Shown one piece after another: positions 1 through 9,328 of a stretch of 64,000 bases of DNA. The position numbers and the translations under genes are program-made. Positions within the stretch are counted from its first letter, which is position 1; every line of letters starts with the position of its first letter. The notes below the pieces were generated by a model. That model was not told the origin of the DNA and ran no database searches. It saw nothing but the letters and a program-made list of their open reading frames with translations. Where the stretch lies: NCBI GenBank assembly GCA_947489685.1, contig CANLEM010000007.1, positions 125,310 to 189,309 of the forward strand. Direction: 5' to 3'. This DNA comes from an uncultured Aquimarina sp. GTDB lineage: Bacteria > Bacteroidota > Bacteroidia > Flavobacteriales > Flavobacteriaceae.

Positions 1-325
1 GTGCATTAGAAATCGTATAGCTAGTGCTTTTAAAAGTAGAGGAATCCACTCTTTCATAATTCAATATGCGCTGACCGTATATTACATCAGTTTTTTTTGC
101 GTCAAATAATTCAGAGTAAACCCAGTATCCTTGTTTGCTTTTCCAAATTCTGGTATTAACCATTTTAAGATGAGAAAAACTGGAGTCGTTTTTTGATTGT
201 TCTAGGTTAGAAAACTCTCCTACGAGCAATGTTACCAAATTATGTAATTCGGTATCTTTTATGATCTCAGATTTACAACTAGAAACGAATACCAATACCA
301 AACCAAGAAGTAGGAGGTGCTTCAT
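1..325 (-). CDS. CpeT/CpcT-like lipoprotein, 3' end outside window
   Basis: The minus-strand frame opens with ATG at 323-325 and stays open to the window edge, so only about 108 N-terminal residues are visible. The first 17 residues form a signal peptide ending in a lipobox (VSSC), so the product should be a lipoprotein. The following residues match the start of the CpeT/CpcT family: LVGEFSN, then a Q, then H-x-x-M, W, Y-W-V-Y-S-E and QRILNY. In cyanobacteria this family attaches bilins to phycobiliproteins. Here it sits in a non-phototroph as a secreted lipoprotein, so bilin ligation is unlikely and the role is unknown. The family call rests on motif spacing alone. Confidence 0.7.
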   Translation of the reverse strand, partial: MKHLLLLGLVLVFVSSCKSEIIKDTELHNLVTLLVGEFSNLEQSKNDSSFSHLKMVNTRIWKSKQGYWVYSELFDAKKTDVIYGQRILNYERVDSSTFKSTSYTISNA

Positions 326-404
326 GCAGTTTTTGATAAATATATGAAAAAAACCGAAAATAATGCTATTTATCGATAAAACTTAGCGTTTTGTCCTAGT
401 AAAA

Positions 405-1832
405 TCATTTTGGGCGGCCAATTTGACGAATCATTCCGCCAAAAATAAAGTAATGAAAAGGAACCATGGAGTACCAATATAGTCTACCCCAAATACCTTT
501 CGGTCTAAATGTAGCAGTCTGATGTAGTATATTGTTTTCATCAATACCAAACTCTAACCAAGCCTCACCAGGAACACGCATTTCTGCAAAAAGTAATAGC
601 CGTTTATTTTCTTTATCCGCTACCAAAACTCTCCAAAAGTCTAAAGCATCCCCAGAGAATATTTTATCAGAGTGTGTTCGCCCTCTTCTGAGTCCTACAC
701 CTCCAAAAAGTTTATCCACATATCCTCGTATTTTCCACATCCAATTGCCATAATACCAGCCTGTATCTCCACCAATGGCCCATATTTTGTCTAATGCTTT
801 TTGTGGATGAGCTACTCTAATTGTTTTTCGATCTTTAAAACATCCTCGCTTAGGGATTGTTATATATTTTTGGATATTTTGATTAAAACGTCCGCTTATC
901 ATAGAATCTTTCCAGCTGGATACTACTTGATTTTGCTCAATTTTTATAAATGCCAGTTCTAGTGCCTTTTTATAATTCATAGGGTGTAGTTGCAATATTT
1001 TTTCAAGACTTTTGTCATTGGCTATAACAGGTATTTTCATACTATCCACAAGGTTTAATGCAAGCTTATAAGATGTAGACGTTACAAAGTATAGCCAATA
1101 TGAAGACAGTCTTGGTGTCATTATAGGAAGTGTAACTATGAATAATTTTATACCCCGTATTCGTGCATATTGATATAACATTTCTTTATATGTTAATACA
1201 TCTGGCCCGCTTATATCAAAGGAACGATTATAGCAATGCTTATTTTTTAATACACCAGTCATAAAATTAAGGACATCTCTTATGGCTATAGGTTGTGTTT
1301 TTGTATTTACCCATTTTGGAGTAATCATTACAGGTAATTTTTCACATAGGTCTCGGATTATTTCAAAAGAAGAACTCCCTGAACCAACTATGATACCTGA
1401 TCTTAATACGGTGAGGTCGTAATCGCCTTGATATAATATTTCTTCTACATTTTTTCTGGACCATAAGTGTTTGGATAAGTTTTTTTCGTTGGCGATTCCA
1501 CTTAGGTAAATGACCTGTTCAATATCTGTTTTTGCCACATAGGTATTGAAATTTTTAGCAGATACTTCTTCTTTAATATCAAAATCACTTGTAGATGAAC
1601 TCATAGAGTGAATAAGATAGTAAGCTACATCAATATTTTTAGGAAGTTTTGATGGATCTGGGGTTTGTAAAAAGTCGATTTCTAAAATAGAAACTTTTTT
1701 TCTGGTTTCTTCATCTATCGAAAGCCTATTTCGATCTCGTACGCAGCAAATAATATCGTTACCACTGGCTAATAGTATGGGGAGAATTCGCATGCCTATA
1801 TACCCATTGGTTCCTGTAAGAAGAATTCGCAT
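405..1832 (-). CDS. NAD(P)-binding SDR/YbjT-like protein with DUF2867 C-terminal domain
   Basis: This 475-residue protein begins with a Rossmann nucleotide-binding motif (TGTNGYIG, residues 6-13). It continues through an atypical/extended short-chain-dehydrogenase-like domain to about residue 300. The remaining 175 residues, rich in Trp, Gly and Tyr (for example GGDTGWYYGNWMWKIRG), correspond to the DUF2867 domain found fused to such NAD(P)-binding folds in Bacteroidota. No hydrophobic signal is present, so it is probably cytoplasmic or peripheral. The substrate is unknown. It runs divergently from argS, with about 170 bp between the two starts. Confidence 0.85.
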   Translation of the reverse strand: MRILLTGTNGYIGMRILPILLASGNDIICCVRDRNRLSIDEETRKKVSILEIDFLQTPDPSKLPKNIDVAYYLIHSMSSSTSDFDIKEEVSAKNFNTYVAKTDIEQVIYLSGIANEKNLSKHLWSRKNVEEILYQGDYDLTVLRSGIIVGSGSSSFEIIRDLCEKLPVMITPKWVNTKTQPIAIRDVLNFMTGVLKNKHCYNRSFDISGPDVLTYKEMLYQYARIRGIKLFIVTLPIMTPRLSSYWLYFVTSTSYKLALNLVDSMKIPVIANDKSLEKILQLHPMNYKKALELAFIKIEQNQVVSSWKDSMISGRFNQNIQKYITIPKRGCFKDRKTIRVAHPQKALDKIWAIGGDTGWYYGNWMWKIRGYVDKLFGGVGLRRGRTHSDKIFSGDALDFWRVLVADKENKRLLLFAEMRVPGEAWLEFGIDENNILHQTATFRPKGIWGRLYWYSMVPFHYFIFGGMIRQIGRPK

Positions 1833-1977
1833 TTTTATGTATAAGTTACGAAGAATTTGATGTAGCGTAAAATTATTTGTTTACTTAGTATGTAACTGTG
1901 GTGTAGAAGATATCCAAACTTTCTTTTTATTATATCATAAGATGCCAATCTACATAGTGTCACTCTATAATTTCTCT

Positions 1978-1985
1978 TATCTTTG
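1978..1985 (+). promoter_or_regulatory. Bacteroidota -7 promoter element for argS
   Basis: The octamer TATCTTTG fits the Bacteroidota sigma-A -7 consensus TAnnTTTG and lies 18 bp before the argS ATG. No convincing -33 TTG box was found. Confidence 0.55.
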
Positions 1986-2003
1986 CAGCTTAATTTTTAG
2001 AAG

Positions 2004-3782
2004 ATGAGTTTACAGCAAATCATTTCAGATAAAGTAAAGGTCGCAGTTGATAAACTGTATGGAGCTAATTTAGAATCTGTAGAATTACAGGCAACTCGAA
2101 AAGAATTTGAGGGTGATGTTACTGTAGTAGTGTTTCCTATGCTTCGGGTAGTTAAAGGTAATCCAGTTCAGATTGGGGAAGCTATTGGAGCTTATTTGAC
2201 AGAAAATGTATCTGAAGTTCTAAGTTTTAATGTTGTAAAAGGATTTTTGAATCTGGTTATATCTGATTCGTATTACATTAACTTTTTTAATGGTATAAAG
2301 GAAGATTCGCAATATGGTTTTGTAACACCTTCTGGTGATAATAATTCGGTAATGGTAGAGTATTCTTCGCCTAACACCAATAAACCTTTACATTTGGGAC
2401 ATATCAGAAATATCCTTTTGGGGTTTTCGGTTGCCGAAATTATTAAAGCAAGTGGTAAAAAGGTTTACAAAACTCAAATTATCAATGATAGAGGAATACA
2501 TATCTGTAAATCTATGCTCGCCTGGAAAAAATATGGGAATCAAGAAACTCCCGAATCCACAGGCCTAAAAGGTGATAAATTAGTAGGTAACTATTATGTG
2601 AAGTTTGATCAGGTTTATAAAGAAGAAATAGCAGAGCTTATTGCGAAAGGAAAGACCGAAGATGAAGCAAAGAAAAAAGCACCATTTTTGCTTGAAGCTC
2701 AAGAAATGCTTCGTAAATGGGAATCTGGAGATGCCGAAGTTGTAAAACTTTGGGAGATGATGAATGGTTGGGTTTATAGTGGATTTGAACAAACCTACAA
2801 AACTATAGGAGTTGATTTTGATAGTTACTATTACGAAAGCAATACCTATTTGTTGGGTAAGGATAATATTGAAGACGGATTGAATAATGGAGTGTTCTTT
2901 AAGAAAGAAGATGGATCTGTTTGGTGCGATCTTACGGATGAAGGACTTGATGAAAAATTAGTATTGCGAAGCGATGGTACCGCCGTATATATGACTCAAG
3001 ACATAGGAACCGCAATCCAAAGATCCAAAGATAAGCCGGATGTTGGCGGAATGATTTATACGGTAGGTAATGAGCAGGATTATCATTTTAAAGTGTTATT
3101 CTTAATTCTTAAAAAATTAGGGTATGAATGGGCAAAAAACCTGCATCACCTTAGTTATGGTATGGTAGATTTACCTAGTGGGAAAATGAAAAGTAGAGAA
3201 GGAACCGTTGTAGATGCTGATGATTTGATTGATGAAATGACCAAAACTGCTTCCGAAATATCTGAGGATCTAGGTAAGTTGGAAGGGTATACCGAAAAAG
3301 AAAAAGAAGCAGTGTACAAGAAAATAGGTCTCGGAGCATTAAAATATTATATTTTAAAAGTAGACCCTAAAAAAAGAATTCTTTTTAATCCGGAAGAATC
3401 GGTAGACTTTCAAGGAAATACAGGACCTTTTATTCAATATACGTATGCTAGAATTCAGGCTATAATGCGTAAAGCTAATTTCGAGTTAAACCAGGTAGTG
3501 GTTGATATAGAGCTGCATCAAAAAGAGAAAGAACTCATAAAACAATTAGAGTTATACCCCGAAACAATTCAAAATGCGGCCAATGAGTTAAGTCCGGCTA
3601 TCTTGGCAAACTATACGTATGACTTGGTAAAAAGTTATAATTCGTTTTTCCAGAACGTTTCTATATTTGGAGCAGATGCCGAACATGAAAAAGTATTTAG
3701 AGTTCAACTTTCTGGCCTTGTAGGAAATGTTATCAAATCTGCTTTTAGTTTATTAGGAATACAGGTGCCTAAAAGAATGTAA
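2004..3782 (+). CDS. argS: Arginyl-tRNA synthetase
   Basis: This 592-residue class I aminoacyl-tRNA synthetase charges tRNA-Arg in the cytoplasm. An N-terminal additional domain (about residues 1-115) precedes the catalytic Rossmann core. The HIGH motif is HLGH at residues 130-133, within SSPNTNKPLHLGHIRN. The KMSKS-like loop appears as KMKSREGT. The C-terminal DALR anticodon-binding domain contains TGPFIQYTYAR, typical of ArgRS. Length and motif order match bacterial ArgRS. It appears monocistronic, with a -7 box upstream and a hairpin terminator downstream. Confidence 0.97.
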   Translation: MSLQQIISDKVKVAVDKLYGANLESVELQATRKEFEGDVTVVVFPMLRVVKGNPVQIGEAIGAYLTENVSEVLSFNVVKGFLNLVISDSYYINFFNGIKEDSQYGFVTPSGDNNSVMVEYSSPNTNKPLHLGHIRNILLGFSVAEIIKASGKKVYKTQIINDRGIHICKSMLAWKKYGNQETPESTGLKGDKLVGNYYVKFDQVYKEEIAELIAKGKTEDEAKKKAPFLLEAQEMLRKWESGDAEVVKLWEMMNGWVYSGFEQTYKTIGVDFDSYYYESNTYLLGKDNIEDGLNNGVFFKKEDGSVWCDLTDEGLDEKLVLRSDGTAVYMTQDIGTAIQRSKDKPDVGGMIYTVGNEQDYHFKVLFLILKKLGYEWAKNLHHLSYGMVDLPSGKMKSREGTVVDADDLIDEMTKTASEISEDLGKLEGYTEKEKEAVYKKIGLGALKYYILKVDPKKRILFNPEESVDFQGNTGPFIQYTYARIQAIMRKANFELNQVVVDIELHQKEKELIKQLELYPETIQNAANELSPAILANYTYDLVKSYNSFFQNVSIFGADAEHEKVFRVQLSGLVGNVIKSAFSLLGIQVPKRM

Positions 3783-3835
3783 GGTAAATAATTGATAATC
3801 TGCATATTTTGAGAATTAACACGATTTTTGAGTAT

Positions 3836-3859
3836 AAATCCGTCAATTGACGGATTTTT
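3836..3859 (+). terminator. Rho-independent terminator of argS
   Basis: A perfect 22-bp palindrome (AAATCCGTC, AATT, GACGGATTT) is followed by a T-run, 54 bp after the argS stop. Confidence 0.8.
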
Positions 3860-3937
3860 CCCCTTTTCATCTATAGTTAAGGAATAAAAATAAGAGCCAA
3901 TTCTTGCATAAGTGATCGATTTTTTTATTTTCGTACT

Positions 3938-4405
3938 ATGAAGTACAAAGTATCAAGGGCAATAGATAGTGATTTGCCACTAATGCAACGTTTGTTTTAT
4001 CAAACGGTGACTTCTTATGGATCAGCGATATTTACCAAAGCTGAAATCAAAATCTATTCTAGGCTAGCAACGAATAAAGCTTATTGGCAAAAGAAATTTG
4101 AAGAGGACTTTATTTATAACGTAAAATTAAATGGAGAAATCTTAGGTTCTTTTTCTATGGATAAAAATGGAACGATTGAGTACATCTTTGTGCATATGAA
4201 CTATCACGGAAAAGGTATTGCTACCGCGTTGTATGAAACTATGGAAGAGGTTGCAGGTAAAGCAAATATTAAAACCCTTACCACCAGGGTTAACTTAATG
4301 ACAAAAGATTTTTTTCAAAGAAATGGGTTCGATATCATTAAGAATGCTGTAAAAGTGGTTGGAGGAGAAGAAGTGGTAACTTATAGTGGAGTAAAAAAAC
4401 TCTAA
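3938..4405 (+). CDS. GNAT-family N-acetyltransferase
   Basis: A 155-residue protein with the GNAT fold. The acetyl-CoA pyrophosphate-binding loop is YHGKGIA at residues 89-95, in the [RQ]xxGx[GA] position and preceded by the strand EYIFVHMN. Residues 130-136 (FFQRNGF) match the C-terminal motif B region. It therefore most likely transfers an acetyl group to a small molecule or protein; the substrate cannot be inferred. The last 4 bp overlap the end of the convergent TonB-receptor gene. Confidence 0.88.
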   Translation: MKYKVSRAIDSDLPLMQRLFYQTVTSYGSAIFTKAEIKIYSRLATNKAYWQKKFEEDFIYNVKLNGEILGSFSMDKNGTIEYIFVHMNYHGKGIATALYETMEEVAGKANIKTLTTRVNLMTKDFFQRNGFDIIKNAVKVVGGEEVVTYSGVKKL

Positions 4406-6921
4406 AAATTAATTCTAAATACAACGTTAGGAGTAAACTCTAAACCTGATTGTTTAATTTCTTCAACATTATTTTCAGCATTTATTTGATAGTAATTATT
4501 TACGATGTTTCCCTGATTTAGGATATTCCATAAAGACAACCCAATTAAACCTTTTGTTTTTTTTGCAAATTTAAATGAAAAAGTAGCTGAAGCATCCCAA
4601 CGAATATAATCGTTTAGAGTTTCATTATTTGGATCTTGGTAGTTGATAAGGCCTTCTTCATTTATTTCATTGCCTAATGTAGGTCTTGTAGTTGGTTTTC
4701 CGCTGTGCCAATTTAAGCCGCTGGAAAACTTAAATTGATTATGGGTATAGCTAAGGGCAAAGTTAATGTTATGTCTGATATCAATATTATTGTGAAAATC
4801 AAAAGCAAAAAGTCTGCTAAACGTATATTTGTTTTCGGCATAAGAATAACTGAACCATGTGCTAAATTTTTTTAATCGTTTATTTATTAAAAAATCTATT
4901 CCTCGAACTGTGTAACTACCGTGATCTGATAGAAATTCAAATTGATTTTGAAACCCTTGACTTTTAGAAATAATACCATCAACATTTTTATAAAATACAT
5001 CTGTGCTAATTAACCAATTATTATGAGTGTAATTTAACCCTATAGAGGCTTGTTCACTTTTTATAATCGGCCTATCGTTTTCATTGGCAAGTACCCATGT
5101 TCTATTTTCTACTCCTAAAAAATCATTTTGAGATTCGATTATTTGAGATGTAACCTGGCTTTTTAATTCTCCAAGAATTTCTAAAGTAAAACGATTATCG
5201 AACCTGTAATTAAAACTTAAACGAGGCTCGGCGAGTAAAGAATTGAATTTATCAAAATGATTAAGTCGTAGGCCTAGATTAAGATGTGTGTTGTTGTCAT
5301 TAGATTTGTATTCAATTTCGGAAAACACACTATTCGTTCGTATTACTTCTTTGTTGAGATTTCTAAATGTCGGATTATTAAGATCTCTTAAATTGGAGAT
5401 CCCTGTTTCATTAAATTGATAACCCGTTTTAAGATTTAGAAAAGAGTTTAATTTAAGTAGAGTATTTAATTTAACTCCACTTTCCAACACTTCATTTCGT
5501 TGCAATAATCTTTGATCATTAAGAATATCAGAATTAATAGCTTCAAGATTATAATTCGTACCATAAATTAATAGTTCGGTTCTAAACTTATTTGTCCAAT
5601 TTCTTTGATAAGCAATGCTTCCAGCGCTATTATTTTGTTTAGCACTACTTTCTCTGGTGATACTTACTCCATCAATGATTGCATTTTCTTGAAATACTAA
5701 GTCATTTCTCATGATCAAAGCATTTAATTTTAAAAGATCTTTTGGACTTAATTGATATAACCAACGCAGGCTTGTGTCATAAAATGAAAACTCATCATCG
5801 GTATTAGAAAGGGTTTGTGTGTTATTTATAACTTCAGAATCCTGAAAAGCCTTGTTGAAAAAACTATTGTATGTAGGGGTTTTAAGTACTTCACTTATTG
5901 ATTTTCTTCCAGATAATTGGATAGAGGAATTTTTATGTATAGGAAGATCGATATATGCATCTGTACTGATCATATTCAAACCCAGACTTACATCTAGGTT
6001 TTGATTAATAGTATTGTCAGTACTCATGGCTATAACACTAGAAACTCCATCCCCATAACGTGCACTGGTACCGTTTTTAATAAGCTCTACATTTTTGGTC
6101 AGGTAAGGATTAAAAGCAGAAATTAATCCAAAAAAATGACCAGACTGGTACATTTTAATTCCATCCCATAAAATTAAGTTTTGGTCATTAGTACCTCCTC
6201 TTATATTAATATCTGACACCGTTTCTTCTACACTTGTAATACCCGGTAATGCTTGAATAGTTTGTAACAAATCTGGTTCGATGAGTCCAGGGAGTATACC
6301 AAAATCATTATAATTAATAGAAATTGATCCATCAGATTTCTTATCAATACCATTAATTAGGTAGTTATTAAGAATTACTTCGCTTAAATATTGAACTTCA
6401 GGAATAAGTATGATTTTTTTGCATGGCCGATCCAGTAATTCACTAGCCGAAATAATAGTTGTTTTAAAACCTAAAAATTGAATTTGGATAAGCTCTTTTA
6501 CATTTTCTATCTTTAACAAAAACCTTCCGTTTTGATCACTAATAGTTGAATCATTTTTGGTTTGAACTGTTGCGTTCTGGATGATTTGATTATTGGATAG
6601 AGAATGTAAAACTCCACATATCTCAATAGCTGAGGTTTTAAAGCTCAGTGCAATATTTTTGTCTTCTAAAAAAGTATAATCAAAAGGAGTATTTTCTCGT
6701 AAATATGCGATAACGCCTTTTAAGTCAAGATTATTAGGTGGCTTTTTTAAGTTAATTTTTTGTACATCACCGTCAGCGTAAGAAAAAATACAATCATACC
6801 GTTCTTGAACTTCATTTAATATTGAAATTAAGGAAGCATAATTCTCTTCGGACTGAGAAAAACAGGTACAGAAATTTAAGAAGAGAAGAGCAAGAAAAAC
6901 TGTGATTTTGGTTTTGATCAC
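4402..6921 (-). CDS. TonB-dependent outer-membrane transducer (STN, regulatory-like, plug, barrel)
   Basis: This is an 839-residue outer-membrane receptor. A signal peptide (residues 1-22) precedes an STN domain (about 25-95), the segment that contacts FecR-type anti-sigma factors. Next come a carboxypeptidase-D regulatory-like beta-sandwich (about 97-180), a TonB plug (about 200-305, with DINIRGGTNDQNLILWDGI) and a beta-barrel ending in an aromatic residue (VVFRINF). The ATG overlaps the stop of the fecR-like gene by 4 bp, so the two are translationally coupled. No SusD-like partner is adjacent. The STN domain plus neighbouring FecR and sigma genes argue for a cell-surface signalling receptor that induces its own locus. 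The ligand is unknown. Confidence 0.93.
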   Translation of the reverse strand: MIKTKITVFLALLFLNFCTCFSQSEENYASLISILNEVQERYDCIFSYADGDVQKINLKKPPNNLDLKGVIAYLRENTPFDYTFLEDKNIALSFKTSAIEICGVLHSLSNNQIIQNATVQTKNDSTISDQNGRFLLKIENVKELIQIQFLGFKTTIISASELLDRPCKKIILIPEVQYLSEVILNNYLINGIDKKSDGSISINYNDFGILPGLIEPDLLQTIQALPGITSVEETVSDINIRGGTNDQNLILWDGIKMYQSGHFFGLISAFNPYLTKNVELIKNGTSARYGDGVSSVIAMSTDNTINQNLDVSLGLNMISTDAYIDLPIHKNSSIQLSGRKSISEVLKTPTYNSFFNKAFQDSEVINNTQTLSNTDDEFSFYDTSLRWLYQLSPKDLLKLNALIMRNDLVFQENAIIDGVSITRESSAKQNNSAGSIAYQRNWTNKFRTELLIYGTNYNLEAINSDILNDQRLLQRNEVLESGVKLNTLLKLNSFLNLKTGYQFNETGISNLRDLNNPTFRNLNKEVIRTNSVFSEIEYKSNDNNTHLNLGLRLNHFDKFNSLLAEPRLSFNYRFDNRFTLEILGELKSQVTSQIIESQNDFLGVENRTWVLANENDRPIIKSEQASIGLNYTHNNWLISTDVFYKNVDGIISKSQGFQNQFEFLSDHGSYTVRGIDFLINKRLKKFSTWFSYSYAENKYTFSRLFAFDFHNNIDIRHNINFALSYTHNQFKFSSGLNWHSGKPTTRPTLGNEINEEGLINYQDPNNETLNDYIRWDASATFSFKFAKKTKGLIGLSLWNILNQGNIVNNYYQINAENNVEEIKQSGLEFTPNVVFRINF

Positions 6922-7817
6922 TCTTTGTATAGGGTTATTTTGTTGTTATTAATGTTATACTTCAAATGCATTGGAATAGTAATCGATTGTAATGCAATTT
7001 CAATATCTGAATGTACAAAATTACCAGTAAAAAGTTGATTCCGGTTACTGTTTTTTACAATTATAGTAACGTTGTATTGTCTTTCAAATTCTTCAAGAAT
7101 CAAATAGTAAGGTTTACTAATAAAAGTACTTCTGTTTTCTACCCATTCGGGTGCAGCTAGAGTTGTAACGATATGCTTAGGTTTGCCTTGTAATAGCTCA
7201 AACCCCTTTCCAGCAGGTAATTTAATAGTTTGGTTATTATAGGTTACACTTACTAATCCTTCATAACACAATACTTCAAAATAATCTTCACGTTGCTTAA
7301 CATTAAATTCTGTGCCTAATACACTAACTGTGCCTGAAGACGTAAGGACATCGAATTTTTTGCCTTTGGCTACTTTAAAATATGCTTCGCCTTGAAGGTT
7401 GATATTGCGGTTGTTTTCCCAATCGTTTTCTTGGTATTCGATAGAAGAAACGGCATTTAAACGTACGAAAGTTTTGTCCGGAAGCTCTATAGTTGTTTTT
7501 TGACTAGCTAAAGTTTGAGTCGAGTTATCCCCATTAGGATAGAAGAAATAAATTCCGATTCCAAGTACAAATACGGCAGCTATTCGTAAAAGTAAACTAA
7601 GGTAACTAGATCCTTGTTTTTGTTTTTGATGAACTAAATTATCTTTTAATGTGTTTAGATTTTGATCAACATCATAAAGAGGGGCCTTAAACTTTTTGGC
7701 CGTATCCGAAATCTTTACATAAGAATCAAAGGCGTCTAAGTTTTTAAACGCCTCTAATTCTTGATCTGTCAGATGTTCGCTATCTAACCATTTTGTTATG
7801 ATATCTTTCTTTTTCAT
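6918..7817 (-). CDS. FecR-family anti-sigma factor / sigma regulator
   Basis: This 299-residue inner-membrane protein has a cytoplasmic N-terminus of about 85 residues that would hold the ECF sigma factor. One transmembrane helix follows (about 88-106, LLLRIAAVFVLGIGIYFFYP), then a periplasmic FecR domain (about 115-215, with LPDKTFVRLNAVSSIEY and GEAYFKVAKG) and a C-terminal DUF4974-type domain (about 230-299). It lies 54 bp downstream of the sigma gene and overlaps the receptor gene. In the FecIRA scheme the receptor STN domain signals to this periplasmic part, which then releases or activates the sigma factor. Confidence 0.93.
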   Translation of the reverse strand: MKKKDIITKWLDSEHLTDQELEAFKNLDAFDSYVKISDTAKKFKAPLYDVDQNLNTLKDNLVHQKQKQGSSYLSLLLRIAAVFVLGIGIYFFYPNGDNSTQTLASQKTTIELPDKTFVRLNAVSSIEYQENDWENNRNINLQGEAYFKVAKGKKFDVLTSSGTVSVLGTEFNVKQREDYFEVLCYEGLVSVTYNNQTIKLPAGKGFELLQGKPKHIVTTLAAPEWVENRSTFISKPYYLILEEFERQYNVTIIVKNSNRNQLFTGNFVHSDIEIALQSITIPMHLKYNINNNKITLYKE

Positions 7818-7871
7818 AGCAAGATTTCTATGTATATAACAATTAAGGTTTAAAAATTCCTACCCTTAACA

Positions 7872-8387
7872 TCAAATTCCTTCTATTTCTTTTCTTAATC
7901 TCTCTAATGCGCCATAGATTCTTTTCTCAACAGCTTTTCTAGAGATACCTAGCAAATCAGCTATTTCCTGATGTTTTTTGCCTTCTGTTTTGTTTAGTAA
8001 AAAAGCAACTCTTTGATTTTCAGTTAGTTTTGATAATGCGTTTTGATATTTTTGCAGGTATTCTTTTTCTTCCAGAATAAACTCAGGGTTTATATTGGTT
8101 TTATCTTTATGTGTTCCTTGTTGAAATTTTAATTTTACCGAATTGTGCTTTAATTGATTTAATGATAAATTATTTGCTACGGTGAAAAGAAAATTTTTCG
8201 CCTTTTGCAACGGAACTTTTTTGCAATTATCCCATAGCTTAAGAAAAGCTTCTTGTACTTTGTCCTTTGGGTCTATGTGCGATCCGTACTTATAATAAAT
8301 AAAATTATGAAGATCTTGCGAGTGTTTCTTAAAAAGCTCAGAGAACAATTTTTCTTCACATACATCATCATATAGATTCTTGGACAT
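7872..8387 (-). CDS. ECF RNA polymerase sigma factor (FecI-like)
   Basis: The likely start is the ATG at 8385-8387, giving 171 residues. The frame extends further upstream, but that extension is hydrophobic, of odd composition and unlike any sigma factor. Region 2 is visible around residues 20-80 (LHNFIYYKYG, VQEAFLKLWDN, KNFLFTVANN). Region 4 covers about 110-165 (LSKLTENQRVAFLLNKTEGKKHQEIADLLGIS spans it), with a helix-turn-helix. It heads a sigma / anti-sigma / TonB-receptor operon and probably activates that operon or the divergent lipoprotein gene. Confidence 0.92.
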   Translation of the reverse strand: MSKNLYDDVCEEKLFSELFKKHSQDLHNFIYYKYGSHIDPKDKVQEAFLKLWDNCKKVPLQKAKNFLFTVANNLSLNQLKHNSVKLKFQQGTHKDKTNINPEFILEEKEYLQKYQNALSKLTENQRVAFLLNKTEGKKHQEIADLLGISRKAVEKRIYGALERLRKEIEGI

Positions 8388-8495
8388 TCCGGTTTTTTTT
8401 GTTAAAATTAAAAAAAAATAAAACGTAAGAGTAGGAATTTTATTGAGTATGTTGTTCTTATACAAAGTAATGTGTTGGAAATAAATATTTGAAAA

Positions 8496-9158
8496 ATGAA
8501 GAATTGGATAGTTAGAATAGGTATTATTTGTTTTGTGTGTTGTATATCGTGCCAAGAAGAAGAAAGTGAAACTATAGCGCCAACTATAGACAATACAATA
8601 CCTAGAGATTCGCAATTAGCCGGTTTAATGAAAAATGTTGTTATACACGATGGATCTTTTGATAATATAGTTGATAATGGAAACTGCCTTAGCATCAACT
8701 TGCCGTACAATATTTTATTAAACGGCGAACCTCTTGTAATTGATGATATTACTGATTACACCTTCATATCAGAAACTGATGTCGTTGAAATTCAATTTCC
8801 GATAACGATTACTCTTTTTGATTATCAAGAATTAGTAATTGAAAACAAACCACAGTTGGACATTTTGGTAACTAGTTGCGAAATCGATGATGTTGATATA
8901 GAGTGCATTGATTTTGTGTATCCAATAGTTTTCTCAACTTTTGATAGTAGAACAAATCAGTTTGATACGTTAAGTGTTGTTCACGACTCAGAAATGTTCA
9001 AATTTATGACGGATTTGGATAGCGAAACTTTAATAAGTATTAATTACCCTATTAACCTAACACTTCATAATGGTCAAAACACTGAAGCGTTGCATAATAA
9101 TGATTTGTTGAGCGCTATAGTATCTGTAGTATCTGCCTGTGACGAGGATGATAATTGA
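8496..9158 (+). CDS. Hypothetical lipoprotein divergent from ECF sigma operon
   Basis: A 220-residue protein of no recognised family. A short signal peptide ends in a lipobox (CISC, lipid Cys19), followed by an acidic QEEESE stretch that resembles a Bacteroidota surface-export signal. The mature part is beta-rich and acidic, with four internal Cys residues that could pair as disulfides, and it ends ACDEDDN. It starts 108 bp from the divergent sigma gene, so the two could share a control region. It may be the surface partner or target of the TonB-dependent transducer; that is inference from position only. Confidence 0.75.
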   Translation: MKNWIVRIGIICFVCCISCQEEESETIAPTIDNTIPRDSQLAGLMKNVVIHDGSFDNIVDNGNCLSINLPYNILLNGEPLVIDDITDYTFISETDVVEIQFPITITLFDYQELVIENKPQLDILVTSCEIDDVDIECIDFVYPIVFSTFDSRTNQFDTLSVVHDSEMFKFMTDLDSETLISINYPINLTLHNGQNTEALHNNDLLSAIVSVVSACDEDDN

Positions 9159-9183
9159 TTTGAAAAATAAATTTAAAATGTAT

Positions 9184-9212
9184 AAAACTGTCTTTATGAG
9201 ACAGTTTTTTGT
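9184..9212 (+). terminator. Terminator after the divergent lipoprotein gene
   Basis: A 10-bp stem (AAAACTGTCT paired with AGACAGTTTT), a 5-nt loop and a T-run lie 26 bp after the stop codon. Confidence 0.8.
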
Positions 9213-9328
9213 TTAACATAAATAGCTTTTTAGTTAAACAAAAAGTTAAAATAATGCTAAAAACAATTTTATGGGTAAGAGTTTCTTGTGTATAGTTGTT
9301 TAATCATCAAACAATAAATTTAAACACC

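Noticed and set aside
8388..8615. N-terminal extension of the ECF sigma factor
   Set aside because: The extra 76 residues are hydrophobic and aromatic, overlap the divergent lipoprotein gene, and are absent from the family.
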